Assembly (NCBI RefSeq): GCF_005930355.1
Contig: NZ_VDBO01000007.1
Location: 1-64,000 of the forward strand
From: Paenibacillus sinopodophylli
GTDB lineage: Bacteria > Bacillota > Bacilli > Paenibacillales > Paenibacillaceae
Reading direction: 5' to 3'
DNA length: 64,000 nucleotides
This document shows positions 1 to 9,283 of this stretch, piece by piece. The notes beneath the pieces are model-generated. The model ran no database searches and was not told where the DNA came from. It saw only the letters and a program-made list of their open reading frames with translations. Position 1 is the first letter of the stretch, and each line of letters opens with the position of its first letter. The position numbers and the translations under genes were made by a program.

Positions 1-77
1 TGGTTGGTTGGTTGGTTGGTTGGTTGGTTGGTTGGTTGGTTGGTTGGTTGGTTGGTTGGTTGGTTGGTTGGTTGGTT
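1..77. repeat. GGTT tetranucleotide microsatellite
   Basis: About nineteen uninterrupted copies of the unit GGTT (TGGT in phase with base 1) fill the left edge and continue outside the window. The tract stops abruptly at CCTCAAAC. Any frame through it gives a monotonous Val-Gly-Trp-Leu repeat, and no credible gene follows in frame, so I treat it as non-coding here. Tetranucleotide tracts of this length are slippage-prone; it may also mark an assembly junction. Confidence 0.9.
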
Positions 78-107
78 CCTCAAACTACCTCTCCAGCCGA
101 CCACCGA

Positions 108-298
108 GCTACGTTGCACTTTGTACACTCTAATCGGCTTTTAACTAATCATGCCCTTGCTACGCTGCAGTTTCTGCAACAGAAGAGAGCTTCGCAGCCC
201 AAATCTCGCCCACACGCGTGATTCTGTTGTACTTTTTGCAACGTAGCCCGGCAAATCACCTTTTGTATGAGGTTTTATTGCAAAAAGTGCAGCATAAC
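108..298. repeat. Four copies of a ~21-bp dispersed repeat
   Basis: Related blocks close to GCTACGYTGCASTTTNTGCA occur at 108-127 and 159-180 in direct orientation and at 226-247 and 278-298 in inverted orientation. The copies differ at a few positions each. Opposed copies could fold into long stems just upstream of etfA. No protein homology was recognised in this stretch. Confidence 0.6.
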
Positions 299-369
299 CC
301 ACTTTTATATGCTAGCAGCCACTTATATATTCGTTTAACGTAAGCGACACGAGAGAGGAGCGGCATTCC

Positions 370-1362
370 ATGTCCAAAACAATTCTGGTTTTTGCTGAAA
401 GCCGGGACGGCGCGCTGCGCCGAGTCGCATTCGAGGCGCTCGGCGCAGCGCGGCTGCTCGCAGGCAAGGACGGCGCCGTGCATGCCGTCCTTGCCTGCTC
501 TGGCAGCGCGGCGGATGAAGCCGCCGCGCTAATTGCGCGGGGAGCGGACGTCGTGCATATCGCCGACGATCCTGCCCTCCGCGCCTTCGCGCCCGAGGCG
601 TACATCGCCGCCCTCGGCGCAGCCATAGCTGCGGTGCAGCCGGACGCGCTATTGCTCGGCCACACCGCTATGGGGCGCGAGCTCGCGCCCCGTGTGGCCG
701 CAGCAGTCGGCGCCGGCCACATTGCTGACGTCACCGCCATCGAAGCATCTATCGATGGCGGTGACGCCTTATTCATTCGCCCGCTCTACGCCGGCAAGGC
801 GTTCGAGCGGCGCAGCTTTGTGCCGGGCCAGCCGTGGGTCATCACGGTGCGCCCGAATAACTTGCCGGCGGCGGAACCGCTCGACGCCGGTAACATCACC
901 GGCACCGTGGCGGAGCTTCCGTTCACGGTGCCTAAGCTCTACACCGCCGTGCGCAGCCTTGTGCGCCGCGCTGGCGGACAGCTCGACCTCGCCGAAGCCG
1001 ACATCGTCGTTTCCGGCGGTAGAGGTGTTCGCAGCGCGGACGGCTTCGCCCCGCTGCACGCGATGGCAACAGCGCTCGGCGGCGCTGTCGGCGCGTCGCG
1101 CGGTGCCTGCGACGCCGGATATTGCGATTATGCGCTGCAAATCGGCCAGACGGGTAAAGTTGTTACACCACAGCTTTACATTGCCTGCGGCATAAGCGGC
1201 GCTATCCAGCATTTAGCTGGCATGAGCCAGTCCCGCGTAATAGTTGCCATTAACAAAGACGCCGACGCGCCTATTTTCGGCGTCGCTGATTATGGCATCG
1301 TCGGTGATTTATTCGAGGTTGTACCCCTTTTGACTACCGAGCTTCAGCTAGCACGTTCCTAG
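370..1362 (+). CDS. etfA: Electron transfer flavoprotein subunit alpha
   Basis: This is the FAD-binding alpha subunit of the ETF heterodimer, which passes electrons from acyl-CoA and other dehydrogenases to the membrane. At 330 residues it has the normal family length. The N-terminal ETF fold (about 1-195) is followed by the FAD domain, with conserved [34 protein letters not shown] and [10 protein letters not shown] motifs. The start has a GAGAGGAG ribosome site 9-10 bases upstream. The usual partner etfB, normally directly upstream, is not in the 369 bases before it. The gene is GC-rich, more so than its flanks, and sits between two clusters of short repeats. Confidence 0.95.
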   Translation: MSKTILVFAESRDGALRRVAFEALGAARLLAGKDGAVHAVLACSGSAADEAAALIARGADVVHIADDPALRAFAPEAYIAALGAAIAAVQPDALLLGHTAMGRELAPRVAAAVGAGHIADVTAIEASIDGGDALFIRPLYAGKAFERRSFVPGQPWVITVRPNNLPAAEPLDAGNITGTVAELPFTVPKLYTAVRSLVRRAGGQLDLAEADIVVSGGRGVRSADGFAPLHAMATALGGAVGASRGACDAGYCDYALQIGQTGKVVTPQLYIACGISGAIQHLAGMSQSRVIVAINKDADAPIFGVADYGIVGDLFEVVPLLTTELQLARS

Positions 1363-1449
1363 ATCCAGCCTTACTTATTTCACAAATCGCAGCTTTCCGG
1401 GATAATCAAAGCTAAGCTAAATTAACCAATCTAAAATACCTTTCCCCTC

Positions 1450-1637
1450 CTATCCTGCACAGCTGTATTAACTTGGCTCATTTTGACCCGTCGCAACAAG
1501 CTATCCTGTACGCTTGCACTAACTTCGCCCTTTTTCAGACGCCAAAACGCCAAAAATAGAGGCTATCCTGCGCCTGTGCAGGATAGCCTCCATTTCATGC
1601 CGATTATGTGCTCCTATCCTGCAAGCGTGCAGGATAA
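1450..1637. repeat. Degenerate array of CTATCCTG hairpin repeats
   Basis: Blocks beginning CTATCCTG start at 1450, 1501, 1563 and 1614, spaced 51, 62 and 51 bases. The first two share a following TAACTT..C...TTT segment. The last two are palindromes: 1561-1571 pairs with 1578-1588 (11 bp), and 1615-1623 pairs with 1628-1636 (9 bp). No U-run follows, so these look like a repeat family rather than terminators. The rest of 1363-1693 holds no gene I can support. Confidence 0.6.
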
Positions 1638-1693
1638 GCCAACCCACCCAGCAATACTCAAAATCCCCCCAAACAATTTCCCCTCAAAAAAAC

Positions 1694-2365
1694 TCAAGCA
1701 AAATCAGGTCGAATTTCCCGAATGCAATCCGGTGATTCAAACAGGTCATCATGCACCGCGTTCGTAACCGGATACGCTCGCATCAAATACGAATCCATCG
1801 CCTCCAGATGCTTACGAAGCCCGCTAAACTCGGTAATACGAGGATTCAACCAATCCTCTATGCCTTCCTCATCGAGTATAATCGGTACGCGCGGCTGCCA
1901 TACCGACATCGACCCAGTCGAGGCTGCGGTAATCATCGTAAACGCACGAACCTCTTTGCCGCTCACATTCGTCCAGCAGTCGTAAATGCCCGCAATACCA
2001 AGCAGCGATTGGCTCGGAACGACGATATGCATCGCTCTTGGGTCACGCTCATTGCCCACCTGCTTCTGCCCAAAAAAACCGCTGCAAGGCAGCACACATC
2101 TTTGCCTCCGAAGCATGCGCCCGAGAAAAGGCTTCTCGGACAGCGTCTGATGATCAGCATTCACAGCATCCTTGGCCCAAAAAGGGAACAAGCCCCACCT
2201 TGACTCCTGCATCGTCCTTTGATCGAATCGGTCATTCATGACGATCGACACCGTCTGAGTCGGCGCTACATTAAACCGGTTCGTATGCCCCTTGATCACC
2301 TTCCCCACCTGAAACCGATCTACTATTTCACTCAAATCTGCTGTTAGCGAAAACCGTTCAATCAT
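1694..2365 (-). CDS. SRAP-domain (YedK/HMCES-like) protein lacking catalytic residues
   Basis: The 223-residue protein follows the SRAP fold along its length: RFSLT at the N-terminus, RFNVAPTQ, WGLFPFWAKD, NADHQTLSEKP, RRQRCVLPCSGFF and a PIIL strand. Active SRAP proteins crosslink to abasic sites through Cys2 of a mature MCGRF N-terminus, with conserved Glu and His. Here the equivalent start is M-I-E-R-F, so Cys2 is Ile. The usual GFYEW glutamate is replaced (GFFGQ), and the IHDRMP histidine region reads VWQPRVP. The Asn of the NAR-type motif remains. The ATG at 2365 is chosen because AAAGGGTGG lies just upstream and it aligns with the family start. Probably a non-catalytic DNA-binding paralogue. 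Confidence 0.8.
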   Translation of the reverse strand: MIERFSLTADLSEIVDRFQVGKVIKGHTNRFNVAPTQTVSIVMNDRFDQRTMQESRWGLFPFWAKDAVNADHQTLSEKPFLGRMLRRQRCVLPCSGFFGQKQVGNERDPRAMHIVVPSQSLLGIAGIYDCWTNVSGKEVRAFTMITAASTGSMSVWQPRVPIILDEEGIEDWLNPRITEFSGLRKHLEAMDSYLMRAYPVTNAVHDDLFESPDCIREIRPDFA

Positions 2366-2421
2366 CACAACCACCCTTTTCACATTGTTTGAATCCAGTT
2401 TTTGTTAAAGGGTATGTAATT

Positions 2422-2436
2422 ATGCAACCATTGCAT
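2422..2436. promoter_or_regulatory. Palindrome upstream of the SRAP gene
   Basis: ATGCAA-CCA-TTGCAT is a perfect 6-bp inverted repeat centred about 64 bases upstream of the chosen SRAP start. The position suits an operator, but no regulator is identified. It does not match the Firmicute LexA box. Confidence 0.3.
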
Positions 2437-2448
2437 GAAATAATAAAA

Positions 2449-2485
2449 GGACAGGAAACGGTTGACCAGCAACCGTTTCCTGTCC
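2449..2485 (-). terminator. Terminator of the AraC-family gene
   Basis: A perfect 16-bp stem (2449-2464 with 2470-2485) with a 5-base loop is followed on the minus strand by TTTTATTATTTC. It separates the AraC gene from the downstream SRAP gene. Confidence 0.9.
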
Positions 2486-2549
2486 TCGACTTTACTATCC
2501 TATTTTACCCATATCTATTGTTACTGTAGCTGAGAAACATCCGAATTCC

Positions 2550-3401
2550 CTACATTGTAAACCGCTTGCGGAACTTCAGCGGCGGCATCCCTGTATGCGT
2601 TGCGAACAGCCTTGAGAAGTGAGGCGTCTGCCGGAAACCCGTTTCCTCGGCTACCCGGGCGATGGTCCAATCGGTTTTGATCAGAAGCAGCTTGGCTTGA
2701 TCCAGCCTATAATAGAGCAAATATTGCTGCGGCGTGCAGTCGAATACCTCGGTCATGCAGCGCGTGATGTAATTTGTATGCAGCTGAAGCACATCGCTAA
2801 GCATCGTGTTGCTGATTGGACTGCGATAATTGAGCTTGAGATAAGCCGCTGCCCGCTCCGCAACCGATACCGCCGCTTTGGCGGCATCCGAACGCCAGCC
2901 CTCATCGAGCATTTGCAGCAAATGCAGGAAACGCTGCTGCCGATCCCAGAACGCGCCATGAGACGAACTTTTGGCCGCTTCATGCAGCTGGGAGAAGATG
3001 AGCTTCGCTTCGTCTGGATAGGTCAGCTTCATTTTTTTGGGCAAACGGATCGCATAGGTGTAATAATCGCCGCGCAGCGAGCCGCTTTGATTGCCGACCG
3101 TCTCCTCCCAAGCTCCAACGGTCTGGAAATGAATCCAGTCGAACACAGTTTCCTCTTCGCAAGGGCGAGTGGAATAATGCCAGCGGTCTGGTCTAAGGAT
3201 GAGAACATCACCGGGGCCAAGTGTCCACTCACGGTTGTCCTCAGCTACATGCAGCGCACCCTGATTAACGAACAACAAATCAAACACGCCAAGATTCGTC
3301 CGATTCGGATGCTCTTCTCCAGCGTGATAGGTTAAACGGTTGGATTCTATGAAAAATGGCAATGGCGGCGAACGAAATGTGAGTAATAGCTCATCTGACA
3401 A
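2550..3401 (-). CDS. AraC-family transcriptional regulator
   Basis: The 283-residue protein has an N-terminal cupin-like ligand domain (about 10-150) with LLFVNQGALHV, GPGDVLILRPDRWHY and FDWIHF, the usual sugar-sensing module. The C-terminal double helix-turn-helix (about 180-283) shows ISNTMLSDVLQLHTNYITRC and IARVAEETGFRQTPHFSRLF, ending with the family's GMPPLKFRKRF. No clear target operon adjoins it: its own terminator and a differently regulated operon lie on either side, so it may act at a distance or on itself. The ligand is unknown. Confidence 0.9.
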   Translation of the reverse strand: MSDELLLTFRSPPLPFFIESNRLTYHAGEEHPNRTNLGVFDLLFVNQGALHVAEDNREWTLGPGDVLILRPDRWHYSTRPCEEETVFDWIHFQTVGAWEETVGNQSGSLRGDYYTYAIRLPKKMKLTYPDEAKLIFSQLHEAAKSSSHGAFWDRQQRFLHLLQMLDEGWRSDAAKAAVSVAERAAAYLKLNYRSPISNTMLSDVLQLHTNYITRCMTEVFDCTPQQYLLYYRLDQAKLLLIKTDWTIARVAEETGFRQTPHFSRLFATHTGMPPLKFRKRFTM

Positions 3402-3510
3402 CCTAATCTCTCCTTATAAAAGCTTCACACAGCAAGTAATACCCCTGTGCAAATGTGCAAAAAACGACTACTGCCCATGTTACTTGAAAACCGTTTCATT
3501 TGTCTACAAC

Positions 3511-3546
3511 AAAACAAAACCTCCAGCCCTTCTGATTAGAAAAGGG
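3511..3546 (-). terminator. Possible terminator of the Fur-box operon
   Basis: On the minus strand CCCTTTTCT and AGAAGGG form an imperfect stem, followed shortly by TTTTGTTTTG. It lies 40 bases past the stop of the last gene of the flavodoxin operon. The stem is short, so the call is tentative. Confidence 0.4.
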
Positions 3547-3586
3547 ATCGAGGTTGATCTGTCATACTATGTTTGCCGCACATTTG

Positions 3587-4306
3587 CTACATAACGAATT
3601 GAAACGATGAGCCTGGATTGACCTTGAAGACGTCAGCCTCCGGCAGCAGGCTTTTGATCAAATACATATAATCGTAGGAACCCTCTAGTGACTCCTCATC
3701 GGGAACATAGACCACTTTTTTGCCGCTAAGTAAAGATAACACCTCAATACGGGTCGGGAGCTTCTCGAACGCACTCATGCAAAATACCGAAGTCATATGG
3801 AACAACAAGCCCAGCGCATCCTCATCAACATCCACAGCCAGCTTCTGAACGATATAGTCGTCTGCCCCGCCATCCGGATCTGCAGCAACCAAATGAAAGA
3901 TCTGTGAGAGCTCAAGGTCAAGCTCTTCCACATAGGCAGTCAATTGTTCATAAAAGATAATCGGCGTACGCGGGCATGCTCCGCCAAGCAGAAAGCTTGA
4001 CAGCTGCTCCTTAACCGTCTGCTTCATTTGCAAAAAATGCTCATCCGAATGAAATTTATAATTTCGATTCGTCCACCAATGCTCAACAGAAGCTTCTATC
4101 GCATCCTGCGTACGTCCACCTTCAGGCAGTCCATAGAAATCATTTACGCAGTGGCTTGCCGCGAATTGAACCATCTGCCTCCAATTCACGTCACTCTTTT
4201 GTTTGCGGCCCGATTTGCTTTTGGCGAAATGCTCGGGGCAACGCAGCAGCTCTTCCAGCTTATAATCTTCAACTCTTAATACAACCGGTATTTGATCCAT
4301 CATCAC
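3587..4306 (-). CDS. RecB-nuclease-like (PD-(D/E)XK superfamily-like) protein, function unknown
   Basis: The 239-residue protein begins with a DYKLEELLRCPEHFAK segment resembling the N-terminal helix of AddB/RecB-type PD-(D/E)XK nucleases, where an L..Y..CP pattern recurs. Its C-terminal half (FHMTSVFCMSAFEKLPTRIEVLSLLSGKK) resembles the strand-helix end of the same fold. I cannot find the catalytic D-x(n)-(D/E)-x-K motif: the expected strand reads IVQKLAVDVDEDA. It may be inactive or a different fold. It is the last gene of a three-gene operon, 19 bases after the flavodoxin stop, with GAGGGGCAG before the tandem ATGs. The nuclease likeness is an inference from pattern only. Confidence 0.6.
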   Translation of the reverse strand: MMMDQIPVVLRVEDYKLEELLRCPEHFAKSKSGRKQKSDVNWRQMVQFAASHCVNDFYGLPEGGRTQDAIEASVEHWWTNRNYKFHSDEHFLQMKQTVKEQLSSFLLGGACPRTPIIFYEQLTAYVEELDLELSQIFHLVAADPDGGADDYIVQKLAVDVDEDALGLLFHMTSVFCMSAFEKLPTRIEVLSLLSGKKVVYVPDEESLEGSYDYMYLIKSLLPEADVFKVNPGSSFQFVM

Positions 4307-4325
4307 TGCTGCCCCTCTCGCCTTA

Positions 4326-4778
4326 TTATCCTGCTACCGCTACAAGTCCGGCGATTTGGCGCCCTAAGCTCCGGCCAAGCTCCTTCTCGTCCTCTGATGC
4401 ATTATATTCAAACTTAATAGATTCTGCCGATATCTTTGCGCCAAGCTCCTTAAGCTTAGCCTCAATCATATCAACAGCAGCGCAATAGATCGGATACGAA
4501 GTATCTCCTGATCCGAATGCAGCTGCGATTTTACCACTCAAATCAAGTGAATTCATCTCTTCGTAGAAATCAATAAATTCATCCGGCAATTCGCCGTCAC
4601 CCCATGTATAGGCTCCCATTATGATAGCATCATAATCGTTAAGCTCTGCTGGACTAGCGTCGAAAGCTTCTTTCAGCACGACCTCCGCGCCTGCTTCCTT
4701 AACGCCCTCTGCAATGGCCTCTGCCATTTCTTCCGTATTTCCTGTCATGCTTGCATAAACGACCAGTACTTTCGACAT
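4326..4778 (-). CDS. Flavodoxin
   Basis: A short-chain flavodoxin of 150 residues, a soluble FMN electron carrier that commonly replaces ferredoxin when iron is scarce. The phosphate loop is SMTGNTEEMA (about 10-19). The isoalloxazine loops show GAYTWGDGELPDEF and FGSGDTSYPIYCAAVD. The start has a GAGGAATGACG ribosome site. It is the middle gene of an operon behind two Fur boxes, which fits the iron-responsive ykuN/ykuP flavodoxins of Bacillus. The redox partner is not encoded nearby. Confidence 0.93.
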   Translation of the reverse strand: MSKVLVVYASMTGNTEEMAEAIAEGVKEAGAEVVLKEAFDASPAELNDYDAIIMGAYTWGDGELPDEFIDFYEEMNSLDLSGKIAAAFGSGDTSYPIYCAAVDMIEAKLKELGAKISAESIKFEYNASEDEKELGRSLGRQIAGLVAVAG

Positions 4779-4809
4779 CCGTCATTCCTCCTCTAAACTT
4801 CTATGTGAT

Positions 4810-5610
4810 TTACTTATTCAATGTCTGGATGCCCTGAAAAAGAGTAGCCATATATAAGTTGCCGTCCTGCATATCAATGTCCGTAACCGGGCATCCGAGC
4901 TTGATAGACAGCAGCGTTACTTGATTGCAAATGTAAGCAAGCTGGAATAATCCGCGGTCTGTGCAGGCGTATACCTCGTTGCCTTTGGAGAGCACTGAGA
5001 ATACAAACGGCTTGCCGAACTTGATCCGGTCGAATCTTCCCTTCTTGTCACCAACAAGAAGCTCGCCTTTATCGCTCGTTCCGATTAGATGGCCTTTGAA
5101 TACAGCCAAACTCGTCACACTGGTTCCCAACTCGAAATGTGCCCAGTCGTCCATGAAACGATCATAGAGGGAAACGCCGCTTTCATGCGCGATAATTAAA
5201 TATTGCGGCAAATTTATGAAGTCAAAAACTTTCTTATTCTCGCATGCAATCTGCTCCCAGCGATTGCTGGCTTTGGACCATAATCCATATTCAGTAGCTG
5301 CATAGCTGCTTCCGCCGATTTTGCGATATTGATAGCATGGAATGGTTAAGCCGTCGTTCTCCCACGCTTCGCCGTTCCATTCATACAAGCCGCTGCTTGT
5401 GCATGCATGCAGTAGTTCATGCTGCAGCTGAAGCCGATTCACATGTGCACTGCTATCCATGCCATGCTCAAGCTTCTCGTAGCTTCCTTCTGCATCAATC
5501 TGATATATACCGTGCCCGACTGAAGCCGCAAACAAGCAATCAGAGCCTGCTTTAACCGATGAGAAAGGAAAGAGCAGCCAATTCCAAGGTCTGCTTGTTT
5601 CTGTTTGCAT
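4810..5610 (-). CDS. Beta-propeller-like protein of unknown function
   Basis: The 266-residue protein is built of short repeats of the type (hydrophobic)3-(A/C)-(S/T)-x-x-G-(hydrophobic)-(Y/W): LFAASVGHGIYQID, LHACTSSGLYEWNG, YAATEYGLWSKAS, LIGTSDKGELLVG, YACTDRGLFQLA, YMATLFQGIQ. These look like blades of a small propeller of the YCF48/two-component-regulator-propeller kind. No signal peptide is seen, so it is probably cytoplasmic. The start at 5610 is chosen over an upstream ATG because AAAGGAGCG lies 6 bases before it. It is first in the operon, 31 bases before flavodoxin, under Fur boxes. No known homologue was recognised. Confidence 0.75.
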   Translation of the reverse strand: MQTETSRPWNWLLFPFSSVKAGSDCLFAASVGHGIYQIDAEGSYEKLEHGMDSSAHVNRLQLQHELLHACTSSGLYEWNGEAWENDGLTIPCYQYRKIGGSSYAATEYGLWSKASNRWEQIACENKKVFDFINLPQYLIIAHESGVSLYDRFMDDWAHFELGTSVTSLAVFKGHLIGTSDKGELLVGDKKGRFDRIKFGKPFVFSVLSKGNEVYACTDRGLFQLAYICNQVTLLSIKLGCPVTDIDMQDGNLYMATLFQGIQTLNK

Positions 5611-5736
5611 GTATTTCGCTCCTTTGATCCATTTGGATTTCATATGTCGATTGCTGTATACGCTGCTCTATGTGTGTGCTCGTGTGCTCGAGCCTATTTG
5701 GACTTATATGGTGCGTTGAATGCTGTCTCCTTATGG

Positions 5737-5791
5737 TGATAATGATTATCACTTTCGTATACATGATAACTATTCTCAGTGTCGATGTCAA
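5737..5791 (-). promoter_or_regulatory. Sigma-A promoter with tandem Fur boxes
   Basis: On the minus strand TTGACA (5791-5786), a 17-base spacer and TATCAT (5768-5763) form a near-consensus promoter. A 7-1-7 Fur box, TGATAATGATTATCA, lies at 5737-5751, matching the Bacillus consensus TGATAATNATTATCA exactly. A second box, TGATAACTATTCTCA at 5764-5778, has two mismatches and overlaps the -10 element. Repression of the downstream propeller-flavodoxin-nuclease-like operon by iron-loaded Fur follows from this layout. Confidence 0.88.
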
Positions 5792-5932
5792 TGAAATTAT
5801 TCATGTAAGCTTCATCTCATACCTATCCATTCTCATACGATGAAGCCGGGCTAATCTCTAGCAGACATTCGTACAATTCCGCAAATATAGTTGAAGGTCT
5901 ATGTCTCTACCTGATACTTACCCAATCAATAG

Positions 5933-7093
<1,161 letters not shown>

Positions 7094-7112
7094 CTTTAAT
7101 GATTTCGAATCC

Positions 7113-7147
7113 AGCGGTACAGGAGCATTTCCTGTACCGCTATTTTT
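7113..7147 (+). terminator. Terminator of bclB
   Basis: A 12-bp perfect stem (7113-7124 with 7130-7141) and a 5-base loop are followed by ATTTTTC. Confidence 0.9.
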
Positions 7148-7180
7148 CTATTGCCTTCCTTCTCACTCCAAATCGACATG

Positions 7181-7765
7181 CTAAAGTGAAAACTGCAGCT
7201 TGAATCCGATTCGAATTCGTTCCTGTTCGAACTGAACATCACCTATAGTGACAACATCATAAGCAGGCAGGTCTAGTGGAATTATAATCGTATCCAGCAT
7301 GGACAACGGCAAACGGCTCTTTTTCAAAAACAATGATTGAGGTCGAAGCACAATATTCGGCGGTTGCCATTCCAGTGCGTATACCGCTTCTAATGCAGCT
7401 GGCAGCCGTTCTTTATAAGTGACATTCAAATGTGCCACAAGCCTATTTTCTTCCAGCTCGAAGCGCGCTCCGTCCAAGCGTACATCCTCCCTCAGCATGA
7501 TTGCTGATGAATTTGCATCTCCGATTCCATAATCGTTCTTCAAGTTCTGTTTGATTAGATGATCAAGATCTGTTTCCGTAAGTACGAGCTCCGGCTTTAA
7601 GTTTTTGACCATATCCAGCGCTTTTCCCTTAACGTCGATCGGAGCGTAGCTGAGATCCAGCTGTTCGTCCGGTGCGACATAGGATACAAGCCACCAAAGC
7701 GCTCCGCCCAGCAGCAGTAGGATAACGACAAGAAGGAGCATCAGCCTTTTCAATATTTTACCCAA
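7181..7765 (-). CDS. Membrane-anchored protein, YpmS/DUF2140-like
   Basis: The 194-residue protein has one N-terminal membrane segment (about 7-29, LMLLLVVILLLLGGALWWLV) and an extracytoplasmic remainder. The LVLTETDLDHLIKQNL segment and the later beta-rich part with PLDLPAYDVVTIGDVQFEQERIRIGF resemble the Bacillus YpmS family, whose function is unknown. Nothing suggests an enzyme active site. It is a single-gene unit convergent with bclB and divergent from ilvA. The ribosome site is GAGGGAGG before the start. Confidence 0.65.
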   Translation of the reverse strand: MGKILKRLMLLLVVILLLLGGALWWLVSYVAPDEQLDLSYAPIDVKGKALDMVKNLKPELVLTETDLDHLIKQNLKNDYGIGDANSSAIMLREDVRLDGARFELEENRLVAHLNVTYKERLPAALEAVYALEWQPPNIVLRPQSLFLKKSRLPLSMLDTIIIPLDLPAYDVVTIGDVQFEQERIRIGFKLQFSL

Positions 7766-7886
7766 TAAACTTCCCTCCCTCTCACAAAAAATAGCGACCC
7801 CTCTTCCATTTAGCTATGCTGGTAGTGCTATAATGAATCCAATCATTTATGCTGTTGAGCTAATAGAGCTGAGAGGATGGTCAAAT

Positions 7887-9155
7887 ATGAACACGAATAA
7901 TGCCCCACTGTACCGCATCGGGCTTGAAGAAATCGTTCAAGCACAAATGCATCTGAAGGATGTTATTACGCGTACGCCGCTTCAATATAACCGTGTGTTA
8001 TCCGAGCGTTTCAACTGTCATGTGCTCTTGAAGCGAGAGGATTTGCAAATCGTTCGCTCGTTCAAGATCCGCGGCGCTTACCATTTGATGCGTTCACTAA
8101 GCCAGGAGACGCTATCCAAAGGCGTTGTATGCGCCAGCGCAGGCAACCATGCTCAAGGTGTGGCTTACTCCTGTCAAACACTCGGCATTCCAGGAAAAAT
8201 TTATATGCCTAGCACGACGCCACGCCAGAAGGTATCACAGGTCAGTTTCTTCGGCGGTGCTCAGGTCGAGGTCATTCTAACAGGCGATACCTTTGACGAT
8301 GCCTATGCAGAAGCACTCGCCGAGAGCAATCGCAGCGGCATGGCCTTTATCCACCCGTTCGATGATGCTAAGATCATTGCAGGCAATGGAACCGTCGGTC
8401 AAGAGCTGATGGAAGCTGCTGAATCCGTACCTGATTTCATATTCCTCACCGTTGGGGGCGGCGGACTTGCAGCAGGTGTTTCCTCCTATGTCAAAATCAT
8501 CTCACCAGAAACGAAAATTATCGGCGTCGAGCCCGAAGGCGCACAATCGCTGAGAGCCTCTCTCGATGCAGGCATAGTGACGCCGCTTGACCAAATCGAT
8601 AAATTTGTCGACGGCGCTGCCGTTAAGCGAATCGGCGATTTGACATTCGAGATTTGCCGAGAGCTGCTAGATGATGTCATTGCTGTGCCAGAAGGCAAGG
8701 TGTGTACAACGATGCTGGATTTGTACAATGAGAACGCGATCGTTGCGGAGCCCGCAGGCGCGCTTCCCATTGCCGCGCTTGAAGCCTACCGCGAGCAAAT
8801 CGCGGGCAAGACCGTTGTCTGTATCGTAAGTGGAGGCAACAATGATGTCGATCGTATGCAGGAGATCAAGGAGCGCTCCCTCATCTACGAGGGCTACAAG
8901 CACTATTTCATGGTCAGCTTTCCACAGCGCGCAGGAGCGCTTAGGGAATTTCTAGACCGAGTACTCGGACCTAATGATGACATCACACGCTTCGAATATA
9001 CTAAAAAATCAAACAAGGACAATGGTCCGGCTCTCGTTGGCATCGAGCTCAAGCACAGAGAGGACTATGAACCGCTTGTTGAACGGATGACCTCGAAGGG
9101 TTTCCAGTTTCTTGAGCTGAACAAGGACCCGGTTTTATTCAACCTTTTAATTTGA
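7887..9155 (+). CDS. ilvA: Threonine deaminase (threonine ammonia-lyase), biosynthetic
   Basis: This PLP enzyme converts threonine to 2-oxobutanoate, the first step to isoleucine. Starting at 7887 it has 422 residues, the same length as Bacillus subtilis IlvA. The PLP lysine lies in SFKIRGAY; SAGNHAQGVAYS and GGGGLAAGVSSY bind the cofactor phosphate. The C-terminal ACT-like regulatory domain (about 325-422) begins near HYFMVSFPQRAGALREFLD, as expected for isoleucine feedback. The inner ATG is chosen because AGAGGA lies 9 bases before it, while the upstream in-frame ATG lacks a site. No T-box leader was recognised upstream. Confidence 0.94.
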   Translation: MNTNNAPLYRIGLEEIVQAQMHLKDVITRTPLQYNRVLSERFNCHVLLKREDLQIVRSFKIRGAYHLMRSLSQETLSKGVVCASAGNHAQGVAYSCQTLGIPGKIYMPSTTPRQKVSQVSFFGGAQVEVILTGDTFDDAYAEALAESNRSGMAFIHPFDDAKIIAGNGTVGQELMEAAESVPDFIFLTVGGGGLAAGVSSYVKIISPETKIIGVEPEGAQSLRASLDAGIVTPLDQIDKFVDGAAVKRIGDLTFEICRELLDDVIAVPEGKVCTTMLDLYNENAIVAEPAGALPIAALEAYREQIAGKTVVCIVSGGNNDVDRMQEIKERSLIYEGYKHYFMVSFPQRAGALREFLDRVLGPNDDITRFEYTKKSNKDNGPALVGIELKHREDYEPLVERMTSKGFQFLELNKDPVLFNLLI

Positions 9156-9247
9156 CAATATGAGAATACGCCTAACCACATAGAGAGATGAATTTCTCTA
9201 CTCGCAGGATTACATACTCCCGCGCGAGACTGATCGCTAAGCAAACA

Positions 9248-9280
9248 CGCCCCGATTCCATTAACGGAATCGGGGCGCTT
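9248..9280 (+). terminator. Terminator between ilvA and the convergent reductase
   Basis: A perfect 12-bp GC-rich stem (9248-9259 with 9266-9277) with loop ATTAAC lies 4 bases from the stop of the convergent gene. The U-tract is weak on the plus strand (CTTGT). It can serve both genes. Confidence 0.8.
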
Positions 9281-9283
9281 GTA

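Noticed and set aside
12-221. Open frame encoding Val-Gly-Trp-Leu repeats
   Set aside because: It is the translation of the GGTT microsatellite plus repeat DNA; no ribosome site and no protein-like continuation.
3484-3499. CcpA cre-like palindrome TTGAAAACCGTTTCAT upstream of the AraC gene
   Set aside because: The central CG of the cre consensus is CC here, so the match is not good enough to list.
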